Assembly: GCA_028274465.1 (NCBI GenBank) | Contig: CM051457.1 | Coordinates: 113,211,982-113,275,981, forward strand | DNA: 64,000 nt | DNA from: Plantago ovata | Taxonomy: Eukaryota; Streptophyta; Magnoliopsida; Lamiales; Plantaginaceae | Direction of reading: 5' to 3' | In this document: positions 44,640 to 56,744 of the stretch, piece after piece | Layout: each line of letters starts with the position of its first letter | How positions within the stretch are numbered: the first letter of the stretch is position 1 | The notes under the pieces: generated by a model | What the model was told of the DNA's origin: nothing | The model's database searches: none | The model's input: only the letters and a program-made list of their open reading frames with translations | Made by a program: the position numbers and the translations under genes

Positions 44640-47600
44640 TTCTGTTATGGTTTGATCTGTATGTAGTATGTTTGTGCATATTTTTATTTGATAACGGCAG
44701 GTTATGGTTTTAAAATGTCGTTTTATGGTTTTAATCGGCGTTGTTATAATACTTTTGAGCCTCGTTGTTGCTTGTTTTTAGTTTGTCTACTATGTTTCTG
44801 CATTTATTCATTGAATCATGACGTATTATTGTTTTTAATATGCATAGTATAGTTTTAAGAGTTGTTTTATGGTTAATTGCAGTTTCTACGGTAGTCTGAT
44901 TGTTACCGTTCTAACCATAGTACATGTTACGCGTTTAAAGTCTCCAAGTTATGGTTTTATGTTATGTTGTTATGCTTTTACACAACACATTTATATGTTC
45001 ATTATAAGTTATGGTTCTAGCAACGTTGTTATCGTATCTTACATTATTCGGAATGTTATGAATATATATTTAAGGTTCATGTTATGCTTTTCAATATGTT
45101 GTGTTATGGTTTTAAGCAATGTTGTTATAGTATTCTACTTATTCAACATGTTTTTGTCTAAGACTTTGTGTTATGATTTTAAGATAGCGTTATAAGACCA
45201 TTCGTTATGCGTTTGAAAACTATTATTTTATATTTCTCCATATTAGAGTTTGAAGGACGCCTATTATGGTTTAAAGTATGATGGTTGTGGTTTTAGAAAC
45301 TGATCTTACAGTATGTTTACAATTGGCAACTAGTTTAGAATTGGTTTAAGATTCTTACAGTTATACTTCAAAAAGAACTTGTTTTAACGCCTTCTATTTC
45401 ACTGGATGAATAAAATGCATGTAATTTCAACATCCTCATGATGTTGTGGTTTTAAAAGTAGATATTAATTATGATTTAAAATAATGTCAGTTGATTTTTT
45501 TATGGCTGACACTTGTTAAGCTTGTGAGTCATGTGGTTATGATTTTAAGTGCACCCGCTTATGGCTTGAAGGCATTTTGTTGTAGTTTGAGGTTTTGATT
45601 CTATGAATTTTAGTAATATTAGTTAATATTTTCATGTTGTCAACTGGTATATTCTTTAAGTATGTTGTTATGATTTTACTAGATCATGGTATGTTTTACA
45701 TGACCGTATTATGGTTTTAAGCATGTAAATGAACAAAAAATTTAAAGGAATGCATTTTTTTCAGAAACAAAAGGATGAAGATTCAAAATTTTATCACCTC
45801 TACCGTATGATGAAGATGCTAGGCTGACTACTATTTTATGAAGAGATGGAATGATGAAGGAGGACTACAAGTTGTTTGGAGAAGTTGTGATATTTTTGAC
45901 ACCGCGTACAACCTCATATGGTTGCATCAGAAACACCAATTTTGTTGATTCAAAGATCAAGAACAAGCTTACTTGCAAGAAGCCAGTTGCTTCAAAGATC
46001 AACAACAAATTTACTCGCAAGAATCCAGTTGCTTCAAAGATCAAGTTTACTCGCAAGAACCCAATTCAAAGACTCATATCCATTTTGCATCAGAAACACC
46101 ACATGAACGCTTGTTGTAATTTTGTTGCTTTCGTAATACTAGTTTTAAAAACTTTAATTGACTGAATGTTTCAGTCCTGATATGACTACATTATTCAATT
46201 TTATATTAGTTGGCATGGTATCATATATCTCATATAGCAATTGGTGTGGTTATAAGTACCATTGTTCTGGTTTTATGTATCCAGGTTGTTGTTTCAAGTA
46301 CCCACCGTTTTGCCGTTCTAAGAACTCAAATTAAGATTGTAATGGAGAACGATTGTTGTAATTTTGTTGCTTTGATAATACTAGTTTTAGGGACTTCAAT
46401 TGACTAAATGGTTCAATCTTTACATGAATGAAGTATTCAATTTTACACTAGTTTATTGCATGGTTTCATGACTTTACATTGCGCCTTAAAAAAGGTATAA
46501 CAAAAGCTTTTAGAAGTATAACATAAAATATTAAAACCATATCATCGTTAACTATTATGAAAATCCCTTAAAACCATAACATGACTTATTAAAAGTATTA
46601 ACATATAACCAGTTGGTGTAGTTATCAGTACTCTTATTGTAGTTTAAGTACATACATTTTTTTAAGTACCCACTATCCAAATCATACACTACATTTTTTT
46701 AAGTACTCTTATCGTCCAAAAACACATCACAAAAGCCCTACTTCTTCAGAATTTTGTTGTTTATTATCTTAACTCGCACTTTTTTAATCACTCGGTCAAT
46801 TGTGCTTGGTTCTTTAGAATCTTTACCAACTGCAACAGCAACAACTATACCAACAGTCGCAACACCTTGTCTCTTAAAATCATAATAAGACGTGTTAAAA
46901 CTATAATGTATACATTTAAAACCATATCATAGATTAAAAACAATAACCAAAACATATAAGAGTTGCACATTAAACCACTGCTTAAAACCATACACAAACT
47001 TATCGTTCAAAAGGCAAAAACTAATTGTTCAAATCAGAAATTACTTCAAATAAAATCCAAATAATCACTTTTGTCCAGGAAATTATTACAAATCCTACTT
47101 CTTCAAAATATTGTTGACTTTACGTAACTCGCAAATTATGTAGCTTTCGTTTAATTGTCCCCATCTCTTCATAATCTAAAACACCAGCAGCTACACAACC
47201 AACAATTATACGAACAGCAAGGGCATCTTGCCTCTTCTTTGATCTTCTCTCCCCCTACAGTATCAGAAACATCAACAACTACAAAAAAGAAAAACGCAAA
47301 ACATCAGCACCACATTTAAAAGCACAAAATCACACCTTACAACAATAACATAATCCCTTAATTATATATCATGATCCCTTCAAACTATAACAGTACATCG
47401 TAATCCTTTCAGCAAGAAAACTAAAGTAGCATAACATTACACCCCCCCAACCCCCTAAAAACCATAACGCGTAAGACCTTAAATAGCATAGGAGGATATC
47501 TTCAAACTTCAACAACACAAACACCAACATCTAAAAACGTACTATCACATATAATCACTTAAAAGAATAACAGGATCCCTTAAAACCATAACAATGCACC

Positions 47601-48050
47601 TTCACTTTTTCAACTACAAACTAAGGTAGGATAATGATACACCCCCTAAAAATCATAATATAAACACTTACAAATCATAAGACGACTTATAAAAACAACA
47701 ACAACGTAGTTACGGAAGCATAAACATCACACAACCCTTAAATCTTAACAAATAGGTGTTAAACTATAACATAATCCCTTAAAACGCATAACACAATTTG
47801 ATATATAGGAGCGTGAATAATAATTTTCATAATCCCAATGACACTTAAAAACACATCAAAATTCATTATAAGCATACCAGCAACACTTAGTACTAAAAGA
47901 AAAAAAATTCAACAACAGAAATTAAGTATATTATTAAGCATACTAGATACACTTAAAATAAAACCAAAATTCATCGGAAACAACATCAAAATACCTTATA
48001 AGCATACCACAGACACTTAAAACCGTAACATAAAAACACCTGAACCATAA
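44640..48050. repeat. Dispersed TTATGGTTTTAA motif array with strand switch at about 46.45 kb
   Basis: From about 44645 to 46400 the plus strand carries some 15-20 copies of TTATGGTTTTAA and near variants, spaced 20-150 bp apart. From about 46525 to 48045 the same motif occurs about as often but as TTAAAACCATAA, that is, inverted. The spacers are not obviously repeated. The result is a large, imperfect inverted arrangement inside MULE-C. Confidence 0.75.
45945..46070 (+). repeat. Three-copy ~40-bp tandem repeat
   Basis: CAAAGATCAAGAACAAGCTT, then ACTTGCAAGAAGCCAGTTGCTT, recurs three times with deletions. An open frame of 104 codons spans it, but it lacks any domain and is probably a by-product. 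Confidence 0.65.
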
Positions 48051-49621
48051 CATCACACAAACAGAGCATATAATAGAATGAATACATCCACAAACACTTC
48101 AAAGCACAACAAAAAACAGATTCACAATATCAAAATCAACAACTAAACTAACATACCGTTATAGGAAGAATCAACTCTCCGTCGTGAAAACTACTTCAAC
48201 GGATTAGCAGCGTCTGGAACACCGAAAAAACCCTTCCTCTTCGTCATGCTTCAAATCAGAACCCCTAGATCTGTGAAATCAGATCTGAGAAGAAACCAAA
48301 TTTGAAACCCTAGATCTCACAAAACACATTGAGAACACTGAATCCAACATGAAGGTAGCAGAAAACGAAGAAAAAGGAAGAACAATCGGCTTGTTTCTTC
48401 CATTGATTGGAAAAGTTTGAGATTCAGCAGGAGAAGAAGACGGAAATTTGCAGAGAGAAAAAAAAGGAATTTCACACAGTAAAACGCTGAACTGTGTGTT
48501 TTGTGTGTGGAGAGGTTATATTTATTTTATCAAAAAAACCGGGTTTGCGTAAAAGCTCAACCGGTCGGCCGGTTTAATCTCAAAACCAGCGAGTTTGGGC
48601 AAAACCAGCGAGTTTTATCCTAAAACCAGGCCTTTCCATGTTGGTAGGAAAGGTCGGCCTCTCCATAGACTTTAGCTTATTTAGAAGATTAGGATGATAT
48701 CCTATCATATCTCTAAGATATGATTTTAACTTGCTCCCTAAGTCACCACTCACCTATAAATATGAGATGGTGATTAGAGCTAGATAGTTAGAGATGAGAC
48801 ACAAACGAACTTCATCAAACTCCCTACAACCAAATTGTAGGTTAAACCCAAGGCCAAAACCCTACTACCAAATTGTAGGTTTAGATCTAAATCCGGAACA
48901 AGTTATTTGACCCCGGTAATCCAGTTTATATCCATTAGAGAGAGAAATCAAGAGATCAACGAAGATTGTAACCCACAAAAGTTATGAATAAATTCTTGTT
49001 CCATGTTTATTGCCTTCTTCTTTTATTGATTATTTGCAGGTTATGAAAATCCATGGTTATCAACTACTTTTTGGAGTTGGATCATATGTTGTTCATGATT
49101 ACTCCCTTATTAGAAAAAATATATATGTTGGTGTTTTTGATTTCTTATTAGTCTTTTTATTTTTTTATTTTCGTAGTGTGAATTCACTCACTAGTGAATC
49201 ACATTGATGTGAATGGTATTTGATGAAGTATTACTCATGCGCTTTCATGACAAATCTTGTCGATTTCTAAGGACTTGTGTTGGGTTTGCTGTAGAGGCTG
49301 CACAAAAGGATTTGCGGGTTTCTCTATTTATACTCTCCCACTCGCATTTCTCAATAAACTTCATCATGCCTCACCTACACGCATTTCTCAGTAAACTTCA
49401 TGATGCCTTTTAGTAGATTGAACTAATATGCTAAGAAATCCATGCATGCATGCTTTATCTTTGGCTCGGTCTGCATTGTCGTTTGAAGGTTCCATGCTGG
49501 CTTCTGGGATTACCCCTTTCGGGCCAGAGATTCTGGAGGAGAGTTCAGTTTAGTGGTTAAATGTGTCATTCTCTTATGTCTGCTACTATGCATAACTATT
49601 TAGTTAGCATATGTTGTCCCG

Positions 49622-49638
49622 CCCCCCCCCCCCCCCCC
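49622..49638. repeat. Poly-C run
   Basis: About 17 consecutive C (G on the other strand). It is unusual in this AT-rich context and a place where assembly length may be wrong. Confidence 0.9.
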
Positions 49639-50165
49639 GAAGAAACTGAACTTGTATTAAGCTTAAAGAATTTACACGTATAAGAGTGGCATTACCCCAA
49701 TAATTTACGAATTCCCATTAGTCCAAATGTTCGACAGAATCAGAACCATTTAAGTGTATAGACGGGCCCAGTGCAATGGTTTACGCGGAACAATTTTAGG
49801 ATAGCTCACCGGGACTTTTTGTGTGGGTTGAGCTATCTGCACCACAGGCACTTTTACTGGATCAAGATAACTTTATGGGCCTTTCATATGCCAGTCAAAT
49901 AGTCAATAACTATAAGAGTTATGTACTTCAGGAGACTCACATTTCATTATCAAAAAGACCTACTCACATGAGCAAGGTAATATTTTATTTCCCACGCCTG
50001 CTATTTCTGTCCGGCCAGTTAACTGCCACCAACTGCATAACCACCGTAGAATATGTTAGTAAAACAATGGATACAAGGTCAATGAACAGACCTGGGAATG
50101 CTTCTTAGTTCTTAGGAAGCTCCATTCGTTTTGCAAGGTTTTTACATAGTGGAGCCACTGCAATA

Positions 50166-50230
50166 GGGTTATTTGCAGAAATGGTCTCCTAAGTGGAGGT
50201 CCTCTGCACTTTTGGTCCTCTTTTTTCCCG
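50166..50230 (+). repeat. MULE-B left terminal inverted repeat
   Basis: Pairs with 56670-56734 on the opposite strand with about one mismatch per 15 bases; similarity fades beyond the GGTCCTCTTTTTT run. Confidence 0.9.
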
Positions 50231-50549
50231 CTTTGGCGAATTTGGTCCTCTTTTCGTATAAAACGTGGTATAAGCGCCTTAGTTCGCCGTATACTCCTAG
50301 AGCGTGAGGAACAGTCACGACCAGTATGCCACATCAGTCCATGTGAGCCGATTTGGGGGTGAAATCTTTCCCTTTTTTCCCTCCAATTCACTTTGCTCAC
50401 ATTAACCCTATTAACCCTAAGTAAAAAACATTCCTTACCCACATTAACTCCTGCCTGCCGTCACCCATTAACTCTACGTCCTCTTCTCTAAACAAAAGAA
50501 ATCGACATTGATTCTGGGCATTTATTGCTTGAATTTTGTGAAGAAAAAC

Positions 50550-53500
50550 ATGTTGACAAGAGCAGGGGATGAGCTGTTCATGCCGCCTCCACCATATGGT
50601 TAGTGTATTAACAAATTATAATGCTCGTTTTGTGTGAAATTTGCATATAATAATGCATTAAGTGTGAAATCTACATATAATAATGCTTGTCTTGTGTGAT
50701 TTATATTTTTTTAATGTTGATATTTTAATGTTGTAATTTATATTTTTTTGCATATTACTGTCACATTGCTGTTATTACTGTTATTATATAGTGTTACATT
50801 GCATTGGTCATAAAGGTTGAATTTTTATTGGTCAGATGATAATACAAGTGATCTCAGTTGTGCTGTGCATTATGGAGGGAGGTTTATTACTTGTTCTGTG
50901 ACAAAGAAAGTGAAGTATGTCCAGGGGAAGCTTATTAAATTTGACTATATCCCCTGTGAATGGTTGTGCATGGACAAGCTCAATGAAATGACTGATATTT
51001 GCAAGATTGGGTCTGAGAGGAAGTTTTTCATTTACAAGAAGTGTGGTTTTATTGAAGTGAAAGATGATACTTATGCAATGCAGATTGGTTGTAATGCTTT
51101 AGACGGTAATAGAGAGGCAGGGTTCTTCATTGAGGGGACTATTATGAATGAGATGTTTGGGACAGGGATAGGAAAAGAGGCTGACAACATGAGGGGTAAA
51201 GGGAAGAAGCAGGCTGGTGACATGAGTGGTAAAGGGAAGAAGCAGGCTGCTGGTGGTAGTAGATGGAGAGGAAATCAAGCTTGCAACTGGAAAGGGAAGC
51301 AGGCTGCTAGTGGGAAGGGAAAAGAGAAGGTGGTTGATGAAGAGGAGGAGGATGATGGTAATGCTAGTGAGTCTGATGTGGTGAAAGAAAGTTCAGATGA
51401 AATTGATTCTGAGCTTGATTCTGATGATGAAGGAGGTGTTAGGGGCAAGAACAGACCTATGAGCCTAGTCAACAGGTCACAACATACTTATGAGCCTAAG
51501 TTTGCATTGGGTATGTCATTTGAGACAAAGGATGAGTTGAAGAAATGCATTAATGCACATGCTGTCAGAACCCATAGAACTATTAGGTTTGAGAAGAATG
51601 ACAAGATAAGGTTGTGGGCTAGGTGCAAAAAGTCAGATGATTGTGAATGGAAACTGAGGGCACATGCTATGAAGGGTGAACATGGATTCAGGATCCATAC
51701 ATATGAAGATGAACATAGCTGTGGTATGACCATGAATGTGGGGAATGCTAATAGAACATTCTTGGCTCATAGGTACTTAGCAAAGTTTAAGGCTGATCCT
51801 GAAAGATCTATCCAAGGGTTTATCATTGAGGTGCAAAATGAGGATGGTCTAGCAATATCTGAGTGGCAGGGGTATAGAGCTAGGAAGAAAGCTCTAGCTA
51901 TACTTGAAGGTGATCCTATGGCTCAATATGGGATGTTGTGGGACTATGCTGAGGAATTGAGGAAGATGAATCCAGGCTCCACTATTATATGTGATGTTGA
52001 TAGGGCTACCAATGAGTTTAGAAGCTTTTATGTATGTTTCAAGGCCCTGAAGGAAGGATTTATGGTAGGTTGCAGACCTCTTATAGGAGTTGATGGCTGC
52101 CATTTGAAAGGACCTCATGATGGAGTTTTATTAACTGCAGTTTGTGTTGATCCAAATGAGAAGTTGTTTCCCTTGGCATATGCTGTGGTTTCACATGAAA
52201 CTTATGAGACATGGGGATGGTTCATGAGTCTCCTTAAGGCTGACTTGAACATTGTTGATACAAGTGCCATTACCATCATGTCAGACAAGCAAAAAGGCCT
52301 TATCAAGGCAGTGGCAGAGTTATTTCCTGATGCTAGGCATAGGTTCTGTGTTAGACACCTTCTCAAGAATTTCTGGGGCGCAGGTTTCAGAGGTGATGCA
52401 TTCAAATATGCTTTATACAAGGCTGCCAATGCAACAACAGATGGCCATTGGAGGAAGGCTATGAAAGAGATGCAGAGACTTGATATGAAAGCATACAATT
52501 GGTTGGCAAGCAAGGCTCCAGAAGGATGGACTAAAAGTCACTTTGATACACATACAAAGTGTGATCAAACCATGAACAATAACTGTGAGTCATACAACAA
52601 GATGATTCTAAAGGCTAGGAAGAAACCAATTCTTACAATGTTGGAGTGGATCAGGGAGGGTTTGATGAAGAGGTTGCAGAAGAACAGAGATTGGGCTCTA
52701 GAAAAGTGGAAAGGATTGATCTGTCCTGCTCCAAAGTTCAAGTTTGACAAGCACATGGAAAGGATTAGGGACTGTATTACACTCAAGGCTGATGATGATC
52801 ATTTTACCATACAAGGCTTTGACTCTTCAACTTACAATGTGGTCTTGTCTGAGCACACTTGCACTTGCAGAAGGTGGCAATTAACTGGTATCCCATGTAA
52901 GCATACTCTTAGTGCTATAAGGAAGAGAGGATTGGATGCTAAGTCTTTTGTTCACCCCTGCTACCATGTTGAAACATACCACAGAGTTTATAGTGGTGCA
53001 ATTTATGGTATTAATGGTAAGGAAATGTGGGGTGAGACATTTTTCATACCACCTATGCCACCAAGCATGATGAAGAAGAAAGGCAGACCTACTACAAGTA
53101 GGAGAAGAGGTGAAAATGAGGGGCCTGCTTCAAAAAAGGCAAAGGGAAAGAGAACTACTAAGGCCAAGAGAGACCAGTTCACCATTCATTGTTCCTATTG
53201 TAAGGAAGGGGGTCATAACATCAACCATTGTAATAGGAAAATGAGAGATGATCTAGGCTATTCCACTGATGAGATAGATAATGATGATGCAATGGCAAGG
53301 GACTTTGAGGAATTTTTCATGAACCCTGAGATGGGAGATGGAGCTAACTATGAAGATGCTAGTGAAACTATGGCTGACCAAGTGAATGAGAGTGAAACTG
53401 TGACTGAAAATGCAAGTGGTTTTGTGAATGATAGTGCACCTGTGATCACAGATATCCCATCAGATGAGGATGAAACTCTAGCTCAAGTGGTGTCAAGGAA

Positions 53501-54089
53501 GAGGACGAACAAAGCTCAGGTATCTACTTTAACTCTATCAATTGAGTTTAAAAAATTGAGTTAAGTCTATGTTAGTTAAAAATATTGTTGTTTGACTTCC
53601 AGGTGATTAATTTAGATAATGATGTGATTCACACACAGGCCTCTCAATGTGCTCCTAAGAAACCCCTAAGGAAAAAGTCCAAGGTTATTCACAGAAATGT
53701 TATTACTAATTATTCTACATTTAACTTATGTCACTTTATTAATAGAATGCATGTGTATAATGGTATAGGGTCAATTTGGTGATGAAGTGTTGGATTCTGC
53801 TCCTACTTATCTGGAGCCCCCTAGCAATCACCAACAACTACTGCAAGGCAAAGCTTCCTTTGCAAAGGTTTCAATGGCACAGGCTAACACTATCTCTGGC
53901 TTGACAGCACCATCTTTGGTTCAGTCCCAGCAAGATTCAAGTCTTGGACCTGCATTCACTAGTCCAAGTGGGAGGAAGTATGTTTCCCTTAACAAGATTG
54001 GTGAGGTCATGTCCAACATCAATGCAAAGAAGAAAACAAAAGAGCAAGAGAAGAAGAAATGTGCTAAGAACTCTAAGAAGAAGGACTAA
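50550..54089 (+). CDS. MULE-B transposase (MuDR-A type), intact
   Basis: Exons 50550-50598, 50836-53519, 53603-53683, 53769-54089 (3,135 nt, 1,044 residues). The first exon gives MLTRAGDELFMPPPPY, and the acceptor TTGGTCAG at 50835 keeps the frame. Order: N-terminal plant MuDR domain (VHYGGRFITC), Gly/Lys-rich and acidic linkers (EEEEDDGNASESDVV), MuDR zinc-finger/DNA-binding region (FALGMSFETKDELKKCINAH), DDE core with Asp in IGVDGCHLKGPHDG, Asp in IMSDKQKGL and Glu in NNNCESYNKM. Then a SWIM finger CTCRRWQLTGIPCKH, a basic segment, a CCHC knuckle CSYCKEGGHNINHC and a long acidic tail. It would bind the TIRs and catalyse cut-and-paste transposition in the nucleus. All catalytic residues are present and I saw no stop or frameshift. 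Confidence 0.93.
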
Positions 54090-54635
54090 TTGCAGTTTTA
54101 ATTTTTATTTGAACTAAATCATGTCACTTTAAGTGCTACTTTGGATGTTTTGGTTGTTTGTTTTGTTGGTCAGTGTTTGTGCTATTGTGAGGTTATTTTG
54201 ACAAGGCTTGGTTTTGATGTCAAAATAAGATTGCAATACAGTAGCACATCTTAAAGTTGACATGTTTGGATTTGGTATTATGGTTTTAAATGTAATGTAA
54301 GACTATGATTTATTTCAATATATTGTTGGATTTGACTGGTTTTAAATGTAAGAGTTGTCTTGTTATTTCAATACATTAGAATTGCTAGCAATAAGACCTT
54401 GATAATTACCACCTTCATAATTACCTACTTGTAATCATTACTTGCTAACATTCTCTATCCATCTTTACACTCAAAAAATCCAGTTTCACACTACACTATG
54501 TCATCAGCCGGTTTATCATAGCCAATGGAGTGGTTTTGAGACTTTTACTCTTACAAGTAACTCAAATAAATTCACATTATTAATTTTACCCAATGCATGC
54601 ATTCCAAGTTACTCTCTCCAATGCATTTTTACCTA

Positions 54636-54646
54636 CTATAAATACC
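54636..54646 (+). promoter_or_regulatory. TATA box of the MULE-B accessory gene
   Basis: CTACTATAAATACC is followed after about 30 bases by a CACACAAGC-type start region and then the ATG at 54711. Spacing is typical of a plant core promoter. Confidence 0.55.
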
Positions 54647-54710
54647 CCCCCAACCCTTTCATTATCACACCACACAAGCAATCAGAGGAAAAAAGACAGA
54701 AAAAGAAAAA

Positions 54711-55249
54711 ATGGCAAGGTCTGAACAATCTGGAGTGAGTAGCAGGGGTTCAAGGAGAAATCCACACATGCCTGGCTTGGATGAAGGACAGAGCTACTCT
54801 GCAAGGATTGCCTGGTTGGTTGCAGACCGCCGAAGGGTGTACCTGCAAATTGGGATCAAGTAAAAAAAATTTCTACACTTCCAGTTTTGTAGCTCATATT
54901 TTTATTTTATTTTTTCTGGCATGATACTTACAATTTCCTTTTGTTGTTCAGTTACTACACTTCCACAGGCGTGCACATTACCCACCCAACCCTACTCACC
55001 AAGCTCCGCATCATGTACTTGCATGCTAACTACAGAAACCGCCATGCTAATGGACCACTGTGGCAGGCTGCAGATTTCTGTGCATGGCTTGGAATTGTTG
55101 GCCATGAGCACCCAGAAATCAGTCAAGATGCTACAGATCTGATGGTGCAGCTCAAGGAAAAGTATGTGGTTCATCACAATGAGTTCATGGACCTAGTCTA
55201 CAGGTTCTTGGGGGAACTCATCAACAGGGTTGAAGCTGGGAATGTCTAA
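54711..55249 (+). CDS. MULE-B accessory protein of unknown function
   Basis: Two exons, 54711-54859 and 54952-55249, joined at AA|T, give 148 residues. The N-terminus is basic and Ser-rich (MARSEQSGVSSRGSRRNPHM). The rest is a helical, His/Trp-containing region: SYSARIAWLVADRRRVYLQI, LRIMYLHANYRNRHANGPLW, DFCAWLGIVGHEHPEISQDA and a Leu-rich end. No known domain is recognised. A TATA-like CTATAAATA lies at about 54638, some 70 bases upstream of the ATG. It follows the transposase in the same orientation with its own apparent promoter, so it is a separate gene. Good codon texture and clean splice sites argue that it is real. Confidence 0.7.
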
Positions 55250-55728
55250 TGCATGTACTATGGTCAAGTAATTTCTGTTTATGGTCTAGTTTCTATGGTT
55301 TTTAAGTTTCTATGATGCTTGTAATGAAGTCTAATGGTGATGATCTATGTAATCAAGTCTACTTTTCAATTTAGCTCCCTTGCATGTGTGTTTTTTATTT
55401 TACAGTGAATTTACAGTACTTTTTCTTATTTTTTGCCTTCTTTTACAGTCATGCATTTTACAGTCATTAAAAAAAAAAAAAAAAATCAACTTCACAGTGG
55501 TCAAGAAAGTAATTAACATAGCAGTAAATAAAAAGGAAGTCAATAAATTGCCTTGAAAGTAATCTGCCATTCTTACATAACTTTGGATCACAGTTTTTAC
55601 ACTTTCACAGCTCTCAAAATAGGCTAAAACTGTGATCCAACTAGATAACCAAAAGACAAACTAAAGCCACTAATTCCAATTACATAGTACTAATTACTAA
55701 CACTAGATAACCATCTTCAACACACACA

Positions 55729-56444
55729 CTAGATAACCATCTTCAACACACACACAGTCACAATGCCAACCAAAACACCAATGCACCCCATGCATATAGC
55801 CAACTTCTGCTCCATATCTTTGTTCATCTTCACAAGAGTAGCATTAAATTTCCTCATGTCTGCCATTCTCTCATTCTTCTCAGTACCAATAGCCCTACTA
55901 CCAAGCTCTTTCTTCAACAAAGCAATCTCCTTATCAGCCTGGACCCTCTCAATTTCATAAGCATCAATCTTGTTCTCCAAAAAATTCAAATGCCTATTTT
56001 TCAGCACTAGTTCCCCTGCAAGAGCATCAGACTTGTTCCTAAACTCCCTATTCTCCATAATCAACTGTCTCTCCTTATTCCAACTAGCAATTATGTAACT
56101 CTTATAGTAATTGTTCAACTCATGATCCTCCCAGACATGGTACTCACAGTGAGGAACAGCCTAGAACATTAAATATACAAGCACAAATCAAAACAGAGCA
56201 CAACACAGCACAACAATTTCGAACACGTGCAGACAAAGTAAATCGAAGAAAGCAGAGGCCAAGTAACGAGAATTACCAGATTAGAAGAGAACCCACAGAC
56301 CCAATTCCTCCTCAACGGATCTTTCGCATTATCACACTTCACCAGACGAGCTCGAACATTGCAGTCACAGTAGTGGACCTTCGACTCACTTTCAGACGAG
56401 GACGACGACTTGGGCATCCGAGAATTCCACGACGAAGTACTCAT
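55729..56444 (-). CDS. GRF-type zinc-finger protein with coiled coil and C-terminal membrane segment (MULE-B)
   Basis: Minus-strand exons 56444-56277 and 56160-55729 (600 nt, 199 residues). After a Ser-rich start comes a GRF zinc finger spread over the splice junction: HYCDCNVRARLVK, then DPLRRNWVCGF, then CEYHVWEDHE. These match the family's CxC, RxFxxC and CxFFxWxD positions with Asn-Trp for the usual Arg-Phe. A Lys/Glu-rich coiled-coil stretch follows (about 85-165), then a hydrophobic segment, LAICMGCIGVLVGIVTVCVL, near the C-terminus. GRF fingers bind single-stranded nucleic acid in other proteins. The gene starts about 290 bp inside the right TIR and faces the accessory gene, the convergent layout of Mutator elements. 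No lesion was seen. Confidence 0.85.
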
Positions 56445-56744
56445 TTTGCCTTAGGGTTTATCAGACGAGGAGAATTGAGGAAGAATTGAGAGGTGAAATT
56501 TAATTTAGGGTTTGTTCTATCTGATTTGGGGAAAAACGGGATTTATAATTAAGGAACTCAGTTCGCCTCCTACTTCTAATTCGTGAATTCGCGCACCTCA
56601 GCTCATCTCCATGTCCACCTCACCTCCACCTAATACCGTATATACGTATTTCACCGTATAGGACCGTATGACAAAAAAAGAGGACCAAAAGTGCAGAGGA
56701 CCTCCACTTAGGGGACCATTTCTGCAATTGACCCCACTGCAATA

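Larger units (their letters stand above)
43861..48676. mobile_element. MULE-C: 4.8-kb TIR element inserted in LTR2, 9-bp target duplication
   Basis: The direct repeat TTATTTAGA lies at 43852-43860 and 48677-48685, and the uninterrupted LTR1 carries it once. The ends share CTTTCCTA, AACATGGAAAGGCCTGGTTTT and the subterminal AAACCGGCCG words in inverted orientation. A 9-bp duplication with long inverted ends is the mark of Mutator-like elements. No transposase is encoded. Both subterminal regions hold TATA-like sites facing inward (about 43991 and 48530) and similar CACACAAAA(C/T) leaders. The interior is dominated by a motif array that switches strand near the centre. Confidence 0.88.
42891..49062 (+). 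mobile_element. Short, non-coding LTR retrotransposon with a 5-bp target duplication
   Basis: LTR1 (42891-43358, TG...CA) and LTR2 (43772-43860 plus 48677-49062) are near-identical copies beginning at GTAGACACCTAAAATTTG and ending at GAAAATCCATG. The direct duplication ACTAC lies at 42886-42890 and 49063-49067. After LTR1 comes AATTGGCACGCCCAGTGGGA, a primer-binding-site-like phrase; before LTR2 is a purine tract (GAGGGGG). The internal region is only about 413 bp with no Gag or Pol, so this is a deletion or TRIM-like derivative. LTR2 is interrupted by MULE-C. LTR1 has a few extra bases (TGTACG) at its start relative to LTR2. Confidence 0.92.
50166..56734. mobile_element. MULE-B: structurally complete Mutator-like element
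   Basis: The inverted ends are nearly identical over about 60 bp: TTGCAGAAATGGTCTCCTAA (left) and TTGCAGAAATGGTCCCCTAA (right, reverse complement), each followed by GTGGAGGTCCTCTGCACTTT. A 10-bp direct duplication CACTGCAATA flanks it (50156-50165, 56735-56744). It carries an intact four-exon transposase (plus), a small two-exon gene (plus) and a convergent GRF zinc-finger gene (minus). High TIR identity, an exact target duplication and open frames suggest a fairly recent, possibly autonomous copy. It sits between the 5' and 3' parts of an EF-Ts pseudogene. Length 6,569 bp. Confidence 0.93.

Noticed and set aside
45851..46165. 104-codon open frame in MULE-C
   Set aside because: It spans a three-copy tandem repeat, has no recognisable domain, and lies among motif-array sequence; chance is the simpler explanation.
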